A stretch of 64,000 bases of DNA from Setophaga petechia. Lineage: Eukaryota > Chordata > Aves > Passeriformes > Parulidae. Position 1 is the stretch's first letter. Each line of letters opens with the position of its first letter. The notes below the pieces were generated by a model. It did not search any database and was not told the DNA's origin. It saw nothing but the letters and a program-made list of their open reading frames with translations. Shown piece by piece: positions 10,441 through 22,471 of this stretch. Location of the stretch: contig JANCRA010000025.1 of assembly GCA_024362935.1 (NCBI GenBank), positions 14,100,936 through 14,164,935 of the forward strand, written 5' to 3'. The position numbers and the translations under genes are program-made.

Positions 10441-13400
10441 CTGCAAGATTTTAGAAAAGGAAAAAGATTATATTGCTGATAATAAATAATAGCATTAAAG
10501 ATTATGAAGTCAACGCTTTCTTGATCAGTCTTAGATCACTAACAATCATTTCAACACACATAAGCCTAAAACATAACACTGATTTTCAGCTTTCAATGTT
10601 TCATAGGCTTTTTAGTGACAGCATCACCTGCAGGCTGCAGTATGGTCCTTGCCCTCCTTTTAAAGAAGGAGAGGCAGCAGAAAAGTGCCTCTGAAGCCAA
10701 GTCCAAATATTTGTGCAGCATTTATTGTTACAGTTCAAGACAATTGAATACAACAGAAAGAAACTATTTTCTTCATATCACATTGCTCTTGATAAATCAG
10801 GGCAGGAGTTCCTCACAGAATCAGAATGTAGAAGGCCATGGCTTTTGATACAGCAGCTACTGCTGAGATACCAAGATAATTTTGGCACTTGCTCCTGTGA
10901 ACCAGAGCAGTCTTTGGGAGTAGAAAGAATACAAAACACATCAGGCAAAGGATACAGCATGTGAACTAAGGAAATGGAGGAAAAAAACACCAAAATTCCT
11001 TACTTTTCTACATCACAGACAGAAATATGTATCCAATTAAGTACACAGTGTACATGGCGGCAAAAAACTGTAGGAAGCAGTGTAAAGATAATTACAGTAA
11101 TGAGATTATTATTCCCACAGCAAAGTCTAAACCATGCAAAGCAATAAATCATTAGTGCCTTTTAGAAGTCACCTCTGTTTAATTCCAACAGTTCCTCAGC
11201 ATATGCAGCAGGGGCAGGAAATGTAACCACTCATTCAGCAACATTTAATCTAGCTCACTCTTACATGCCAGACTACCTGGAGGGACTGAGGACAAAGATG
11301 GTTGCATTTGTCACTGGAAAATGAATGAGGACTACAACACATTCACAGATCCTCTCTACAGGGTTAAAAGCTGCTCCAGCTTTGTTTTACCTGAACAGAC
11401 CATTGTCATGACAGAACTGCATTTATTAGAGCAACTGTTGGATACTTCCCCTATAAATCTTAAAAGGCCCAATTCATCTGACTGAAGGATAAAACTATTT
11501 GTGAATAATTAAAGTTTGGGTGAATAATCTGAGAATAGTGTTTCTGCTGCTTCCTTATGCCCACTACCACTGCCTTTGGCAGAACCCATTCCATGTAGAC
11601 AATGAAAGGGAAAACCAACAAGTAAAAAGTAATGAAGGTTACACTTCATGTGGGTCTATGAAATACAACTTGTACAGTTGTACTACCTTATTTACATCAT
11701 TTTATTCATCTGCTAGTCTGAGAGTCTATTTTTGATAGCAAACCTAATAAGGAAAACCCTTTGTTCATGCTCTGATTGTCACACACTTTTGTCCACAGGT
11801 TCTTAAATTCTTCTCACTGGTCTGCATGTAAATAACATTATTTTGCTCAAACTACAAGCCATTTTTTCACAGCATAAACTCACCAGTTATTTTTCACATG
11901 CTACCTGATTTTCACATGTGAAATACTGAATACAAACACTGTTGGCAAGCCATGGGCTTGGTGCATGAAGACCAGAGCATACTCCAAAGGCTTTATGCAG
12001 ATATTGTCACAGGGCTAAATGTGATGTTCCCCTTCTCCCTGATTTACTTTCCCACCCTTTGGTATGGAAATAAACCTGACAGGTGCTGCATGCTGGGGGC
12101 TTGGTGTGCTGTCAATAAGGTTTACTGCTGCTCAAATTGTTGCCATGGGTGCTGAACAGGGTGAGCTGCTGCTCTTCCACCAGCCGGCTTATCGCATGGA
12201 GGAGTGACGACACAAATTCTTCACCACACAGCTCACTTCACCTTCTTTGGGTTTTATTTATCACTTGGCTTTTGTTTGACCTTTGAATACTGAGAAATGA
12301 GAGGCTGAAAGACAGCAGTGAGAGATGGTCTGGTATAGTGAGCATTCCTTTCAGCATGGAAACCCTGTGCTGTAGGAATTCACTCAACAGCTGAAATTTA
12401 ACTTTTCTATAAAGCAGAAATCAAAGACCAAGGTAGGTTGCTCTATAGAATTTGCATAAGCAGTTGAGCATTTCATTAGAAAAAGGTGTATGTACAGATT
12501 TAGTGCTGAGGAGAGGAACTGAAACCTAAACTGTGGCAATGAATCTCTTCCTTTGCCATACAGACCTATACAGCAGAAGCTGTCCTACGACACTCCTTTG
12601 AAAGGCCACAGGCCATGACACCAAAACTGGAGATGGCACACTGGGGGCTACTGCAACTTAAAGGCAATCAATAAGGCATATAAAAGGTTTCCTACACCTC
12701 AGACTACTGTGTAGTCTGGGTTTAGTTGCTTAATTGATCTTTTTTTTAAATTGAAATTTAAATAAGATTAACTATCTTTTGAAAAAATATACTTTGAATG
12801 CTCTTTCCCTTAAACTTTCTCTGCAGTGTGTGCGTGATGGGAAGCTGTGCACCAAAATGTGAGGTCTCAGCCTGATTTTTATCTGCCACCTAAGTGAACC
12901 CTGAAAGCCCAACCCATCCTTTGCAAGACATGCAGGGAACAAAGAGTTCCCCATCTCCTCCGCCTGCTCCTAGCCCTGCAGCGCTGCACCAAGACAGTGA
13001 AGATGATTAAATCAGGGCTTTGGTTGGCTTGGTGCAGGAGTCAAAACTTTTTTTTTTGTTTCTGAAAAAGTAGTCAGTTCTTCCCTTTGTTTTCTTTGTA
13101 GTTTTTCTGTCTTTGCAGTCTATCAATGGAGTGGATACAGCTGGATAGAAGATACCCAATAGCTACATCTAGAAAATTCTCCCTCTGCTCTCTGATATTT
13201 GGCCCATGCAGCCTTGTCCATTTTCTGAGTAAACTGCTTGCCATATTTAGATTTGGAATATAAATTCTTCCAGGTAAAACTGACAAGGAATTTGGTATAT
13301 TTCTTCTTTTCTCCTTATGACAGAATGTGAATTGCCCATGCTGCTTCTCACATGGAAAATTATACAATGCAGTCTACTACAGACAGAAATTCTCATACTG

Positions 13401-14855
13401 ATAACAAGTTATAGGAATGAATGTAGGACAAAAGGAACTAAATGTAACACCCTACAAGACAAAAACCAAATTTGCTAACCTAATAGTGTACCACCCTCAA
13501 TTTTCAGAATCTCACAAAACACCTCTTGGCAGTTACCATGAGCTTCGTACCAAAATGCCAAAACTCCACTTTTTTAAACTAATGATTGCCCTTTATAAGT
13601 TTTCTGCCATTTACTGAACAGGTCTATCGTGTCCTGATTTATTGAAATCAAGACAAAGAGTAACAACAGTCAATAGCTCCACACTTCTGTTTTAGAGGTA
13701 GAAACATAAAGGAGTAAAAACCCCTGAGATCATCAATGCTTATTTTGTCATAGTTGATGTAATTCCTAAACCTGAGTAGGTAACGAAAGGAAGGATGAGT
13801 TAAGAAAATATAGTTAGAATCTCCCAAAAATAGGCCAAGATTATTCAATTTCTCATACAGACCTATATCTGCAGGCAATTCATACAGAGAATATGACTGT
13901 AGGATCTAAGTTTCAGGAAGGAAACAACAGCATTTTCTGAGTTTATTTCAAGTCTACTGGACAGACTCAGAGATGAAAAGGTAAGGGCTGCTATTGCTAC
14001 AAAGACAAGTAGATGAGAAATTGTATTAAGAGACCAAGACTCTGCAAAAATGTGTGATTGACTATAAAGTTCATGAGCCTACTTCCTCAAGGATTTCCTC
14101 TCAATGATTCTTGTAAAAATTGTTTCCACTAGCTCTACCTGCATGGATGTGGATCCTGGTGTGCTTGCATATAATTTTGCATATAAAGAGAAATTCATGA
14201 AGGTGCAACACATTTATACACCTTCATTTTATTATAATGAAGGTACAACACATTTATACACCTTCATTTTATTATAATGAAGGTACAACACATTTATACA
14301 CCTTCATTTTATTACTGTGAAGGTACAACACATTTATACACCTTCATTTTATTATCATGAAGGTACAACACATTTATACACCTTCATTTTTTTACTGTGA
14401 AGGTACAACACATTTTTCAACAGCCACAGCTATTGCTTCCATTAATACCTCTCAGGTATTGCACCAGCATTCAGTCAGGATTACATGTGTGTCAAGCCTA
14501 AATCTTGAAACCAAACATGGTTTTGAATTGTAATGCAAAGCATACAGAAAAGAAGGTAACTTTGGAACCCCCTCCCATTTGAATGCATGTTCTGTTTGCT
14601 CAAAATTTCTTTGATACAATTGAAAAATTAAATTTAAAAATCCCTTCCAATTTAGATCTTATCCCATGGTATTACAGTGCTAGAGGTGTCTTCTGATAGT
14701 AGTGAGCTACTGAGAACAGAAACCACAAGATGTAAAGTCTGTGTGTCTCAAAAGCTTTAGAAAGCGCAACGTGGTAAATAGTTAAAGAAAAAGGAAAGGC
14801 AGGCAAAGCCAGCTGGGATGGATGCAGAAAAAGCTTCTGAGCAATGTGTGCTGAC
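10441..14855 (-). other. Intron between E19 and E20
   Basis: This is a 4.4-kb AT-rich intron. Its one clear structure is the 40-bp minisatellite at 14197-14416, about 0.45 kb after the E19 donor. No transposon or RNA gene was recognised elsewhere in it. Confidence 0.75.
14197..14416. repeat. 40-bp minisatellite, about 5.5 copies
   Basis: The phrase CCTTCATTTTATTATAATGA plus AGGTACAACACATTTATACA repeats at exact 40-base spacing from 14221, with starts at 14221, 14261, 14301, 14341 and 14381 and a partial copy before the first. Copies differ by only a few bases, so the array is recent or kept uniform. Each unit contains TGAAGGT and ACCTTCA as inverted arms around an AT-rich loop, so every unit can fold into a hairpin. 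Confidence 0.95.
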
Positions 14856-15051
14856 CTGCTGGGCACATCCTCTTCTGTCCCTTTGTCCAGCACACTGCTC
14901 AGGTTGTGCTCTGCCAGGGTCTCCTCGGGCACCTCCTCCAGCTCCTCCTCGCGCTGCAGGGACAGCCGGTAGTTCTCCAGCTCGATGCGCTCCGGGGTGC
15001 CCCGCAAACGCTTGGCCAGGCTGGGCTCCTCCAGCCCGTTCACACTGGGAC
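14856..15051 (-). CDS. MICAL3: MICAL3 exon E19: conserved post-LIM segment
   Basis: This 196-base exon enters at phase 1 and leaves at phase 2, after a 19.4-kb intron. The acceptor is CTTGTCCTCAG and the donor is AGCAG followed by GTCAGC. It encodes PSVNGLEEPSLAKRLRGTPE, RIELENYRLSLQREEELEEV and PEETLAEHNLSSVLDKGTEE, then DVPS. AKRLRGTPERIELENYRLS is highly conserved in MICAL2/3. The rest is acidic and probably helical. The exon is GC-rich. Confidence 0.96.
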
Positions 15052-18000
15052 CTGAGGACAAGCCAGGCAATAAACAACAAATGCAACAGTCAGAAATTCA
15101 GATTTTTAAGAGAAGTGAGCAATTGGGACAAAAGGGCATGAGGCAGAGGGAGGTAAATAAAGCGAGAGAATACCTTACGTCATTATCCTGTTCGCCACTA
15201 CTGGGAGGCCAGACTGCAAAAGGGAATCTTAGTGGTTTTGGCTAATAGATGCTAAAAAGAATGTTAAATGTCCTAGTTGAGAGAGGAAATAGGGCCATTT
15301 TAGCTGTAAAAACTGGAGATGCAATGAAGTCTGTGTGGGGAAGGCCTGGGCACAGGCTGGATGTATTATCTGAGACACAGAAGGAATGCTATGGGGCAAC
15401 CCTGCTCCGTGTTAAAACTGGCACCAGCCAAGGGAAATCTACAGAGTTAAAGAGCAAGACAATATTGTTACTACTTAAAGATGAGGGAAGGAATGAAAAA
15501 GGCCAAATTTTAAAAGTTTTAATAGACTTGAATTGATTTACTTTTCAATCACAATTTGTAATTAAATGAATCACAGGGACAAATCTCAGAGAGACATTTG
15601 CAAGCAAAAATCCCAGAAGTCCCCCAAAATTGCAAGGATATGTGAACCAGACAGTTGTCAAAAAGTACTGAGAAGCTTAATTCACAGTAGCACTCAATGA
15701 ATTTTATTCTATCCTGCTTTCATCCACTTATTTTTTAAATTGCAATATTTTAGCTTGAATACCACACCACTGTTGACCCCTTACCCATACTTCCATGCTT
15801 TGTTAAACAAGCCATGCCTTCTCACTGAAGATAAGCTCTTCAGTGCTCTGATCATTCCCTAGATCTCTGCACCTGTCCCAGTTTGGATTAATCTTTCCAG
15901 AACCTGGGTGATTAAAAGTGAATGTGGCTTTGCAGATGAGGCCTTATCAATGTAACACACAGCCCTGCCACAAATCTCTCATCTGATACATGCTGAGAAC
16001 ACACCTGCCTATTTAAATGTCACATAATACTGGTGGCTTTTATGATATTTAGATCTTCCTCCTTCTTTGCTTTCAACTGATAAGCACTTTGTTGGTAGCC
16101 AAAATTCTCAACATCTTCTTAGTGCATGACCTGGTACTTTCCACTATTACATTGCTAAGTTTAATCTTACAGTTGGCAACATTTTGCAGTTCTTAGTGGA
16201 TGATGTGCTAGTCCTCCTCTGCATTGATGAGGATTTGAAATGTTGATTCAGCCCTGAATTTCATTAGCAGATTTTTTCCTTGGTCTTTTTTTTTTTTTTG
16301 GCTGGTAACCTTAATGACAGTATTACATAGATCAAACCCCAGATCACTTTTTGGGACACTGCACAGTCTGTAGGTGACATCCAACCCCCTTATTTCCTCC
16401 TCTAATAAAACCTCTCATCTCTAATTTAGCCCAACTCCTTAGCTACTCGCACTTCATGTACTACTCCCCCATTTTATCCAGTTCCAATAATTATTTCCAT
16501 GTGTCAGCATTCCTGTGCTTTGCTCAAGTCCAGACTGTTCAAATGCACTACAATTTCCCTCATGGATGTATCAGTTGTCAATAAAAGCTGTCAAGCCAGT
16601 CCAGCACAGTCTCTGGTGAACCCATGCCACATTTTATAGCACTTACCTGCATGAGGTCAAAGTACTTCCTTTGCAGAACTAGCAGGTTTTAGTTACTCCT
16701 TAAAAGGTGTTACACCTACTGTTTAACTGATGTGTACTTGTTCAGATCACTTTTTAAAGTTTTTAATTTGTTTTGTTTTCTTTTCAGTTTATCTGCAGGA
16801 CATACTTCTGTTACCCAGTGGTCCATAGTACTTCCTGAATGAGACAGTCAAAGTACATCAGGACAGCTTGATTTAATCACAAATTGTTACCACAGATCTC
16901 ACAATTTCATTTTACACTTCTCCCACTCTTCTGAGACAAAGACTATTTGTTTCATTGTGTTAGTCTTCACTTCCCAATCTTGCTGCACACTGACACTTTT
17001 GCTCCCATGTCTATCTGGATTTACTATATTCAAAATTGCATTTTATGTCAGCTCCATCTTCACTATAAACACACTTCTGTTTTCCCTTACCTTGTTTCTA
17101 CTTACATGCCTACAAAACAGAGCTCTTTGCTTTGCTCTCCTTTGCAAAGTCTAACCCAGCATGAGCTTTGGCAACCTTTACTTTATCCTCACACATTTTA
17201 ACCTCCAAGACAGTTTTTGTTTCCTTTCTTCATCCTCTGTAGTTTCTCACTTTATTCCTAACAGTTTTTGGTTTTTTTCCAGGACAATTACTCAGTACCA
17301 CCTTCCTATTTCACACAAAATTACACAGGTCTTTACATAATTCCTGGCATCTATTTCTAATCCCCCTCCTCTGAGATAAAATCTTGAAGACAACCGCCAG
17401 AAGTGTTTTTCTCTCTTCCTTACTATGATTTAACCCTTCCATGATGTGGCCAAGTGGCTGCCATGCCTTTAGCTGGGACTCCAGAGCCTCTTCATGGTAT
17501 AAACAAATAAACTTGGTCAGGTGGCAACACTGCCTTGCATTTCCAGGGACACTGTGGTCTCCACCATTTCCTGCTGCTAAGCCTTCTGCTGTGCTTTGGT
17601 TTGCAAAGTTTAGTGGAACTGAACTGCCTTTTTCACTGGAATTCACTCTTTTTCATCCTCTCTCTCTGGTGATACCAACTCAGCCAAATTTATTTATTTT
17701 TTATGTTACATTACCCAGCCCTGAGTTCACAGTACCAGGGGAACTGACCTCGAATTTTGCTCTGTCACTTTGGCTGACAGTAGAAAAAAACAGGACTCTG
17801 GGTAACATAGTAACACCAAGGTCAGGGAAAACAAACAAGGAATATATTAAAATAATGATTTACAAAAAAAAGATTTTGTACTACTCAGAACTTTTTATAC
17901 ACATGGAGTCATCAGCAAGGCTCAGCTATTTTAACAGGAATGTCTTTTTATCAAGCTGTTATCAACTTGCTCTCTTCTGATGCAAACCCTGACCTAGCTG

Positions 18001-18116
18001 CAAAGTTCAATAAAAAGAATTCTGAAAACCAAAGAACAAGAACTTTTATCTATCTGGTATTATTTCACTCCTTTTGTTTTCTAACCATCTTAGGGGCTTT
18101 TTGTCAGCCTTTTCAA

Positions 18117-18172
18117 AGAAAAAAAAAAACAAACAAAACCCCAAACCAACCAAACCCAAAAAAACAAACAAT
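18117..18172. repeat. A-rich / CAAA simple repeat
   Basis: A run of about 12 adenines is followed by CAAACAAAACCCCAAACCAA-type sequence, made almost only of A and C. It is a simple repeat and could be the decayed tail of a retroposon, but no body is recognisable next to it. Confidence 0.8.
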
Positions 18173-21100
18173 TGCCACATAATTAAACTAGATGGAGTAG
18201 AGTTCTTTTAAAAAAGGCTGTTTCAATAATCCAATATCTAGTGTGGGGAGAACAACTGGCAGCAATCACTGCTAGGTAGAGAAGGACTCAAAAATCAAGC
18301 TGACATCTGTTTATATGCATTTCATGAACACATATGATCCTTCAGGTAAGTTTTTCAAAACACAAATCACACTGCCCTCCTCATCACAAGGACCCAGAGT
18401 AACTGGGACACAGAGAATGAAACAAATCCTGTCACAGCACAAACTGTAATTGGGAGTCACTCAATGCAACTGTGTTAAAAAATCTTAAAAGATAGAAAAT
18501 CAACCTAAACATTAATGCAAAAAGATGTGGTCAAGCCAAGATGTTCTGTGAGCTTGACAATCAACCCCTGCCTCAAAATCTCAAAGTAGAAAGGGCATTC
18601 CCAGCACTTTCTCTTATTAATTTATATATCCATATAGTTGAGATGCAAAAGTGGTCACATCTCTCCACTCTGCCAAGAAAACAGCCCTGCACCAGAGAAC
18701 ATGATACAGAAACTCCACTGGCTACCAGTTTAAGCATGGGATTTCTAGGAATCTGCACTACACAGATTATGTAGTCTACTTCATGTATTAGTTTTGTTTC
18801 TGAAAGTTGTTTCTAAAAGATGCCATGCATTTAGCAAATCTGGCTGTCTGCAAAGCCACTGTTCAACTTATTAACAAATATGAAACAAGAGAAATGCTGC
18901 TGATAGCCATGCACTATAAAGCCTTCAACTATCAGAAGAAGCACTGCACTTCACAAACTTATACAAGGGATGAAAGTAAGTGTGATATACAGACATCACT
19001 GAAGTGTTCAGATGATGGAAAATTCCCCCATTTTATACTCTAAAGTTCACACCAACTAATTTGATGCTACAGTTAAAAAACCCATAAAAAACTACAATAA
19101 AAATATAAATAAGACCGAGGAATTCTGAAGCTTGCTGCCTGCTCTCATTTCTCCCTCATATATATAAGGTGCTACATGCATGGGCAAAGTCTGTTCCAAT
19201 GCAGTTTTTGTAGACCTGAAGTCCCTCTGGAGGGGAAAGCTGCCTCTCTTTAATCAATACACTGAATTCCCCAGACTGTTCAGAGTGCACCCAGCCAGCA
19301 CCTGACCTTCCACTCGGTCCCTCAGGGACAAAAGTCAGCATCATTCACAGGTGAGAAAAAAGGCTGCCATGGCTGCATCAGCCAGGAAGAAAAGCTGTGT
19401 TACTACCCAGAGAGGGGAGATACCTCAAAGCCAAGTGTAGCTTCTTGAACAATCAACAGATCAGCTAAAAATCCACAAACAACATCCAAAATAGGACACA
19501 TTTTAAAATCTGATTCTTTTTGGAACAATCAGTGGGCCATGAACATTACACAGATCATCTGAAGGGAGCTGTTTCTCTTACCAGGACAGGCTGCTTAGCT
19601 GCTGCATGAAAGCTGCCAGAGCCCTTAATTTATCTCAGCTTTGACAGAGCTTGCCTCCTGAAATGATAAGTGTCTGATCAGAGACAACATTCCTAACAGA
19701 ACTGCTCTTTGCCTGCATGAGTGTGTCCTATTCCAGCAACTCTGGCAATTCCTGGAAGGCTTGAGAAGCTCCTCTTGAGAGAGGATCCTATCTCAACTCA
19801 CCTCCAGTATTACCTTGTTCTGTAAAATCTACATGGGCTCAATGAAATCTTGCCAAGGTTACTCCTTGACACAACACTTCCATGCTGAAAATGCAGGAGA
19901 GAACTGGGAATCTGAGAACAATGAATTCTTCCCAAAGGGAAAGCACCTGTCTATTTCACTAGAAGCTATTCACTGTTTTTCAGTTATCATGCAGTACCTC
20001 TAGACTTGCTTTTCTTAGCTTGCTATCTCAATATCTGACTGAGGTGCATGTCATCTCTTGTCCAGTATTGTGCACAGACTTAGCTGTGGCCTTGGGGAAT
20101 TATGGAAATTCAAATAAAGGAGTCTACTTTGAAACACATGCAAAAGGGGGAAGGAATTAATACACTCACAGGAAAATCTTCATTATGGTTTTCCCAAAGC
20201 TTGTGGTTTTGTGGTAATGTGAAACACGCTACCTGTTTGTTTCCACTTGTCTTTTCTAAACACTCCATTTACTTCTACCTCCACACAATTGTTTGAGAAC
20301 TGTGTCAGATAAAACAAACCCCATAGAAACAGCAGCATATTGCCTGTGACCAAGTATTGAAAAGGAAGATGGGAACTTTTCCAGGGGAGTTAAAAAGTGA
20401 TGCAATGAACTCTGAGTTTGAAATGCTGAAAGTCCTTATATTCCCTTGCAATTAATTTCTAAGAAATACCTTTGGGGGTAAGGTTTCTGAAGTGTGTTAT
20501 CAATTCAGCAAACATTATCACTGAGGTTTATAACTCAAAGGCATAGACCTCAAAGGAGAAGGCAGCAAACAAGATTCAGCAGTATTCTTAGCCTCTCATT
20601 TTTCATCTGTGTTCATGTCACACTGAGTTTCAGGATTTTTCCTAGAAGTTTCACTCTCACCCACTTCAGTTCCACTAACTGCCTGTTTGTGTTCCAACTC
20701 CACTTCTCATCCAAGGGCCTCAAAAGGCTTTACAAGTACTAGCACACTAAAACAAACCTATTTTGGAAGTAGGTAAGTACTGCAGAGGCACTGCACAAGT
20801 CCAGACACAGAGATTAAATACCAGCAAGGCAATCTCACAATAGTCTGGTGGCAGTGCCAAAAACAGCATCCAGAATGCACAATGCCAAGCACTTCACTCT
20901 CAACTTCACTTCAAGTCAAGAAAAAACACTTTTGATGTAAGGAAGTGCCCAGCACTGTGTGCACAATAAAAAAAGGAAATCTTGGTATTGAGGCTCATTT
21001 GTTAGATGCTGTACACATTCAAACAGTAAGTCAGTTAAGACATTCTATTTAAATAAGTGCAACTAATTTCTTCTGAAATCCTTTCCTTAATCCTCTCAAA

Positions 21101-21506
21101 AATTATTATCTAGACAGTGTTAAAATTTTCTGTACTGCACAGCAACAAATACATAAACCATGTCCATGGCAATTCTGAACTGACTGCAGAAGGGTGTCAA
21201 ACAGAATGGATTTTTTAAGAGTTAGTAAGAAGTTCAAAGTCTTACGTCTGGATTCATCTGCCCTTTTACATTTATCTTCTCTTTTAGGAAATTTCTCCAG
21301 GAAACCCCTGGCAAGAGCCCAACAGACCTGCTGCATTCTTGTCAGTGCTTGTTTGCACAGCCTCACATCACAAGCTGCAGAGCTGCACATTTCCTGGTAG
21401 GAGGCCCTGAATTTGGACAAGTACATCCTCAAAGGCAAAAGGGGCAATGCAACACCTCTTCAAATAGACACAAGAACAAATTTATTTGAATCTAAATACT
21501 TCATAG

Positions 21507-22471
21507 TGTCCTGGTTTTGGCTGGGATAGAGTTAATTTTCTCCCTAGTAGCTGGTACCATGTTTTGGGTTTGGTGTGATGTAACACTGGTGACAGGCTGA
21601 TGTTTTGGCTGTTGCTAAGCAGTGCTTACCCTGAGTCAAGGACTTTGCAGCATCTCACGCTCTGCCAGTGAGCAGGTGCACACAAAGGGCTGGGAGGGAG
21701 CGTGGCCAGGGCAGCTGACCCCAAATGGCCACAGGGATTCTCCATCCATAGAATGCCATGGCCAGAACATGAACTGGGGGAGATGGCCAGGAGGGACTGA
21801 GAGCTGCTCAGGGATCAGCTGGGAGTCAGTCAGTGGGTGGTGAGCACACTGCATTGTGCATCAGTTGTTCTTTGGGGTTATTCCTCTCACTCCTTCCTTT
21901 TCACTGCAATTATTGTTATATTTATTGTATTTGCTGGGATGTCCCGATGAAGGCAGGAATGATGCATCTGACTCCATGTTCTCAGAAGGCTAATTTATTA
22001 CTTTATTATACTATATTATATTAAAGAATGCTATACTATACTAAAGAATCCAGACAGGATACTTACTAAATGCTAAAAAGATAATAATGAAAACTCATGA
22101 CTCTTTCCAGAGTCCTGACACAGCTTGGCACTGATTGGCCAAAGAGTGAAAACAACTCACAGCAGAATCCAATGAAATGATCACCTGTGGGTGAACCATC
22201 TCCTAACACATTCCACATGTGAGCACAACACAGGAGAAGCAAATGACATAATTATTGTTTTCCTTTTCTCTGAGGCCTCTCAGCTTCCCAGGAGAAAAAT
22301 CCTAGGTGAAAGAATTTTTTCAGAGAATGTGAATGCCACAGTTATTATTATAATATTCTACTTTGTTTCAATTATCAAACTGTTCTTATCTCAACCCATG
22401 AGTTTTACTTTCTGATTCTGCTCCCCACAGCTGTGTGGTACTTAGTTGCCAGCTGGGGCTAAACCATCACA
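21507..22471 (+). mobile_element. Solo LTR of an endogenous retrovirus, split by a younger LTR
   Basis: The left part (21507-21925) begins TGTCCTGGTTTTGGCTGGGA. The right part (22341-22471) carries the TTTCAATTATCAAACTGTTC phrase and ends in GGGGCTAAACCATCACA. Both match, in order, the two ends of a common avian ERV LTR that I recognise from memory. It lies antisense to MICAL3. The two parts are separated by a 415-base insertion in the opposite orientation. No retroviral coding sequence is present. I could not find a clear target-site duplication for the outer element. Confidence 0.8.
21926..22340 (-). mobile_element. Younger solo LTR inserted in the older LTR
   Basis: The 415-base insert runs TG to CA and, on the minus strand, starts TGTGGCATTCACATTCTCTG and ends CATCCCAGCAAATACA. 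That strand shows TATA-rich sequence (TTTAATATAATATAG) and then AATAAA shortly before the U5-like end. It lies in the MICAL3 sense direction, so its poly(A) signal is on the transcript strand. Flanks share TTAT (TTTAT on one side, GTTAT on the other), a possible imperfect target duplication. A related copy lies at 63669. Confidence 0.85.

Noticed and set aside
14197..14416. CRISPR array
   Set aside because: The repeats are head-to-tail without unique spacers, and the setting is a vertebrate intron. It is a minisatellite.
15900..16700. Old LINE or other ancient repeat
   Set aside because: The texture suggests decayed repeat, but I could not tie any phrase to a family. A RepeatMasker run would decide it.
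17441..17980. 179-codon open stretch on the plus strand in the large intron
   Set aside because: Composition is that of ordinary intron; there is no domain, splice context or recognisable relative.
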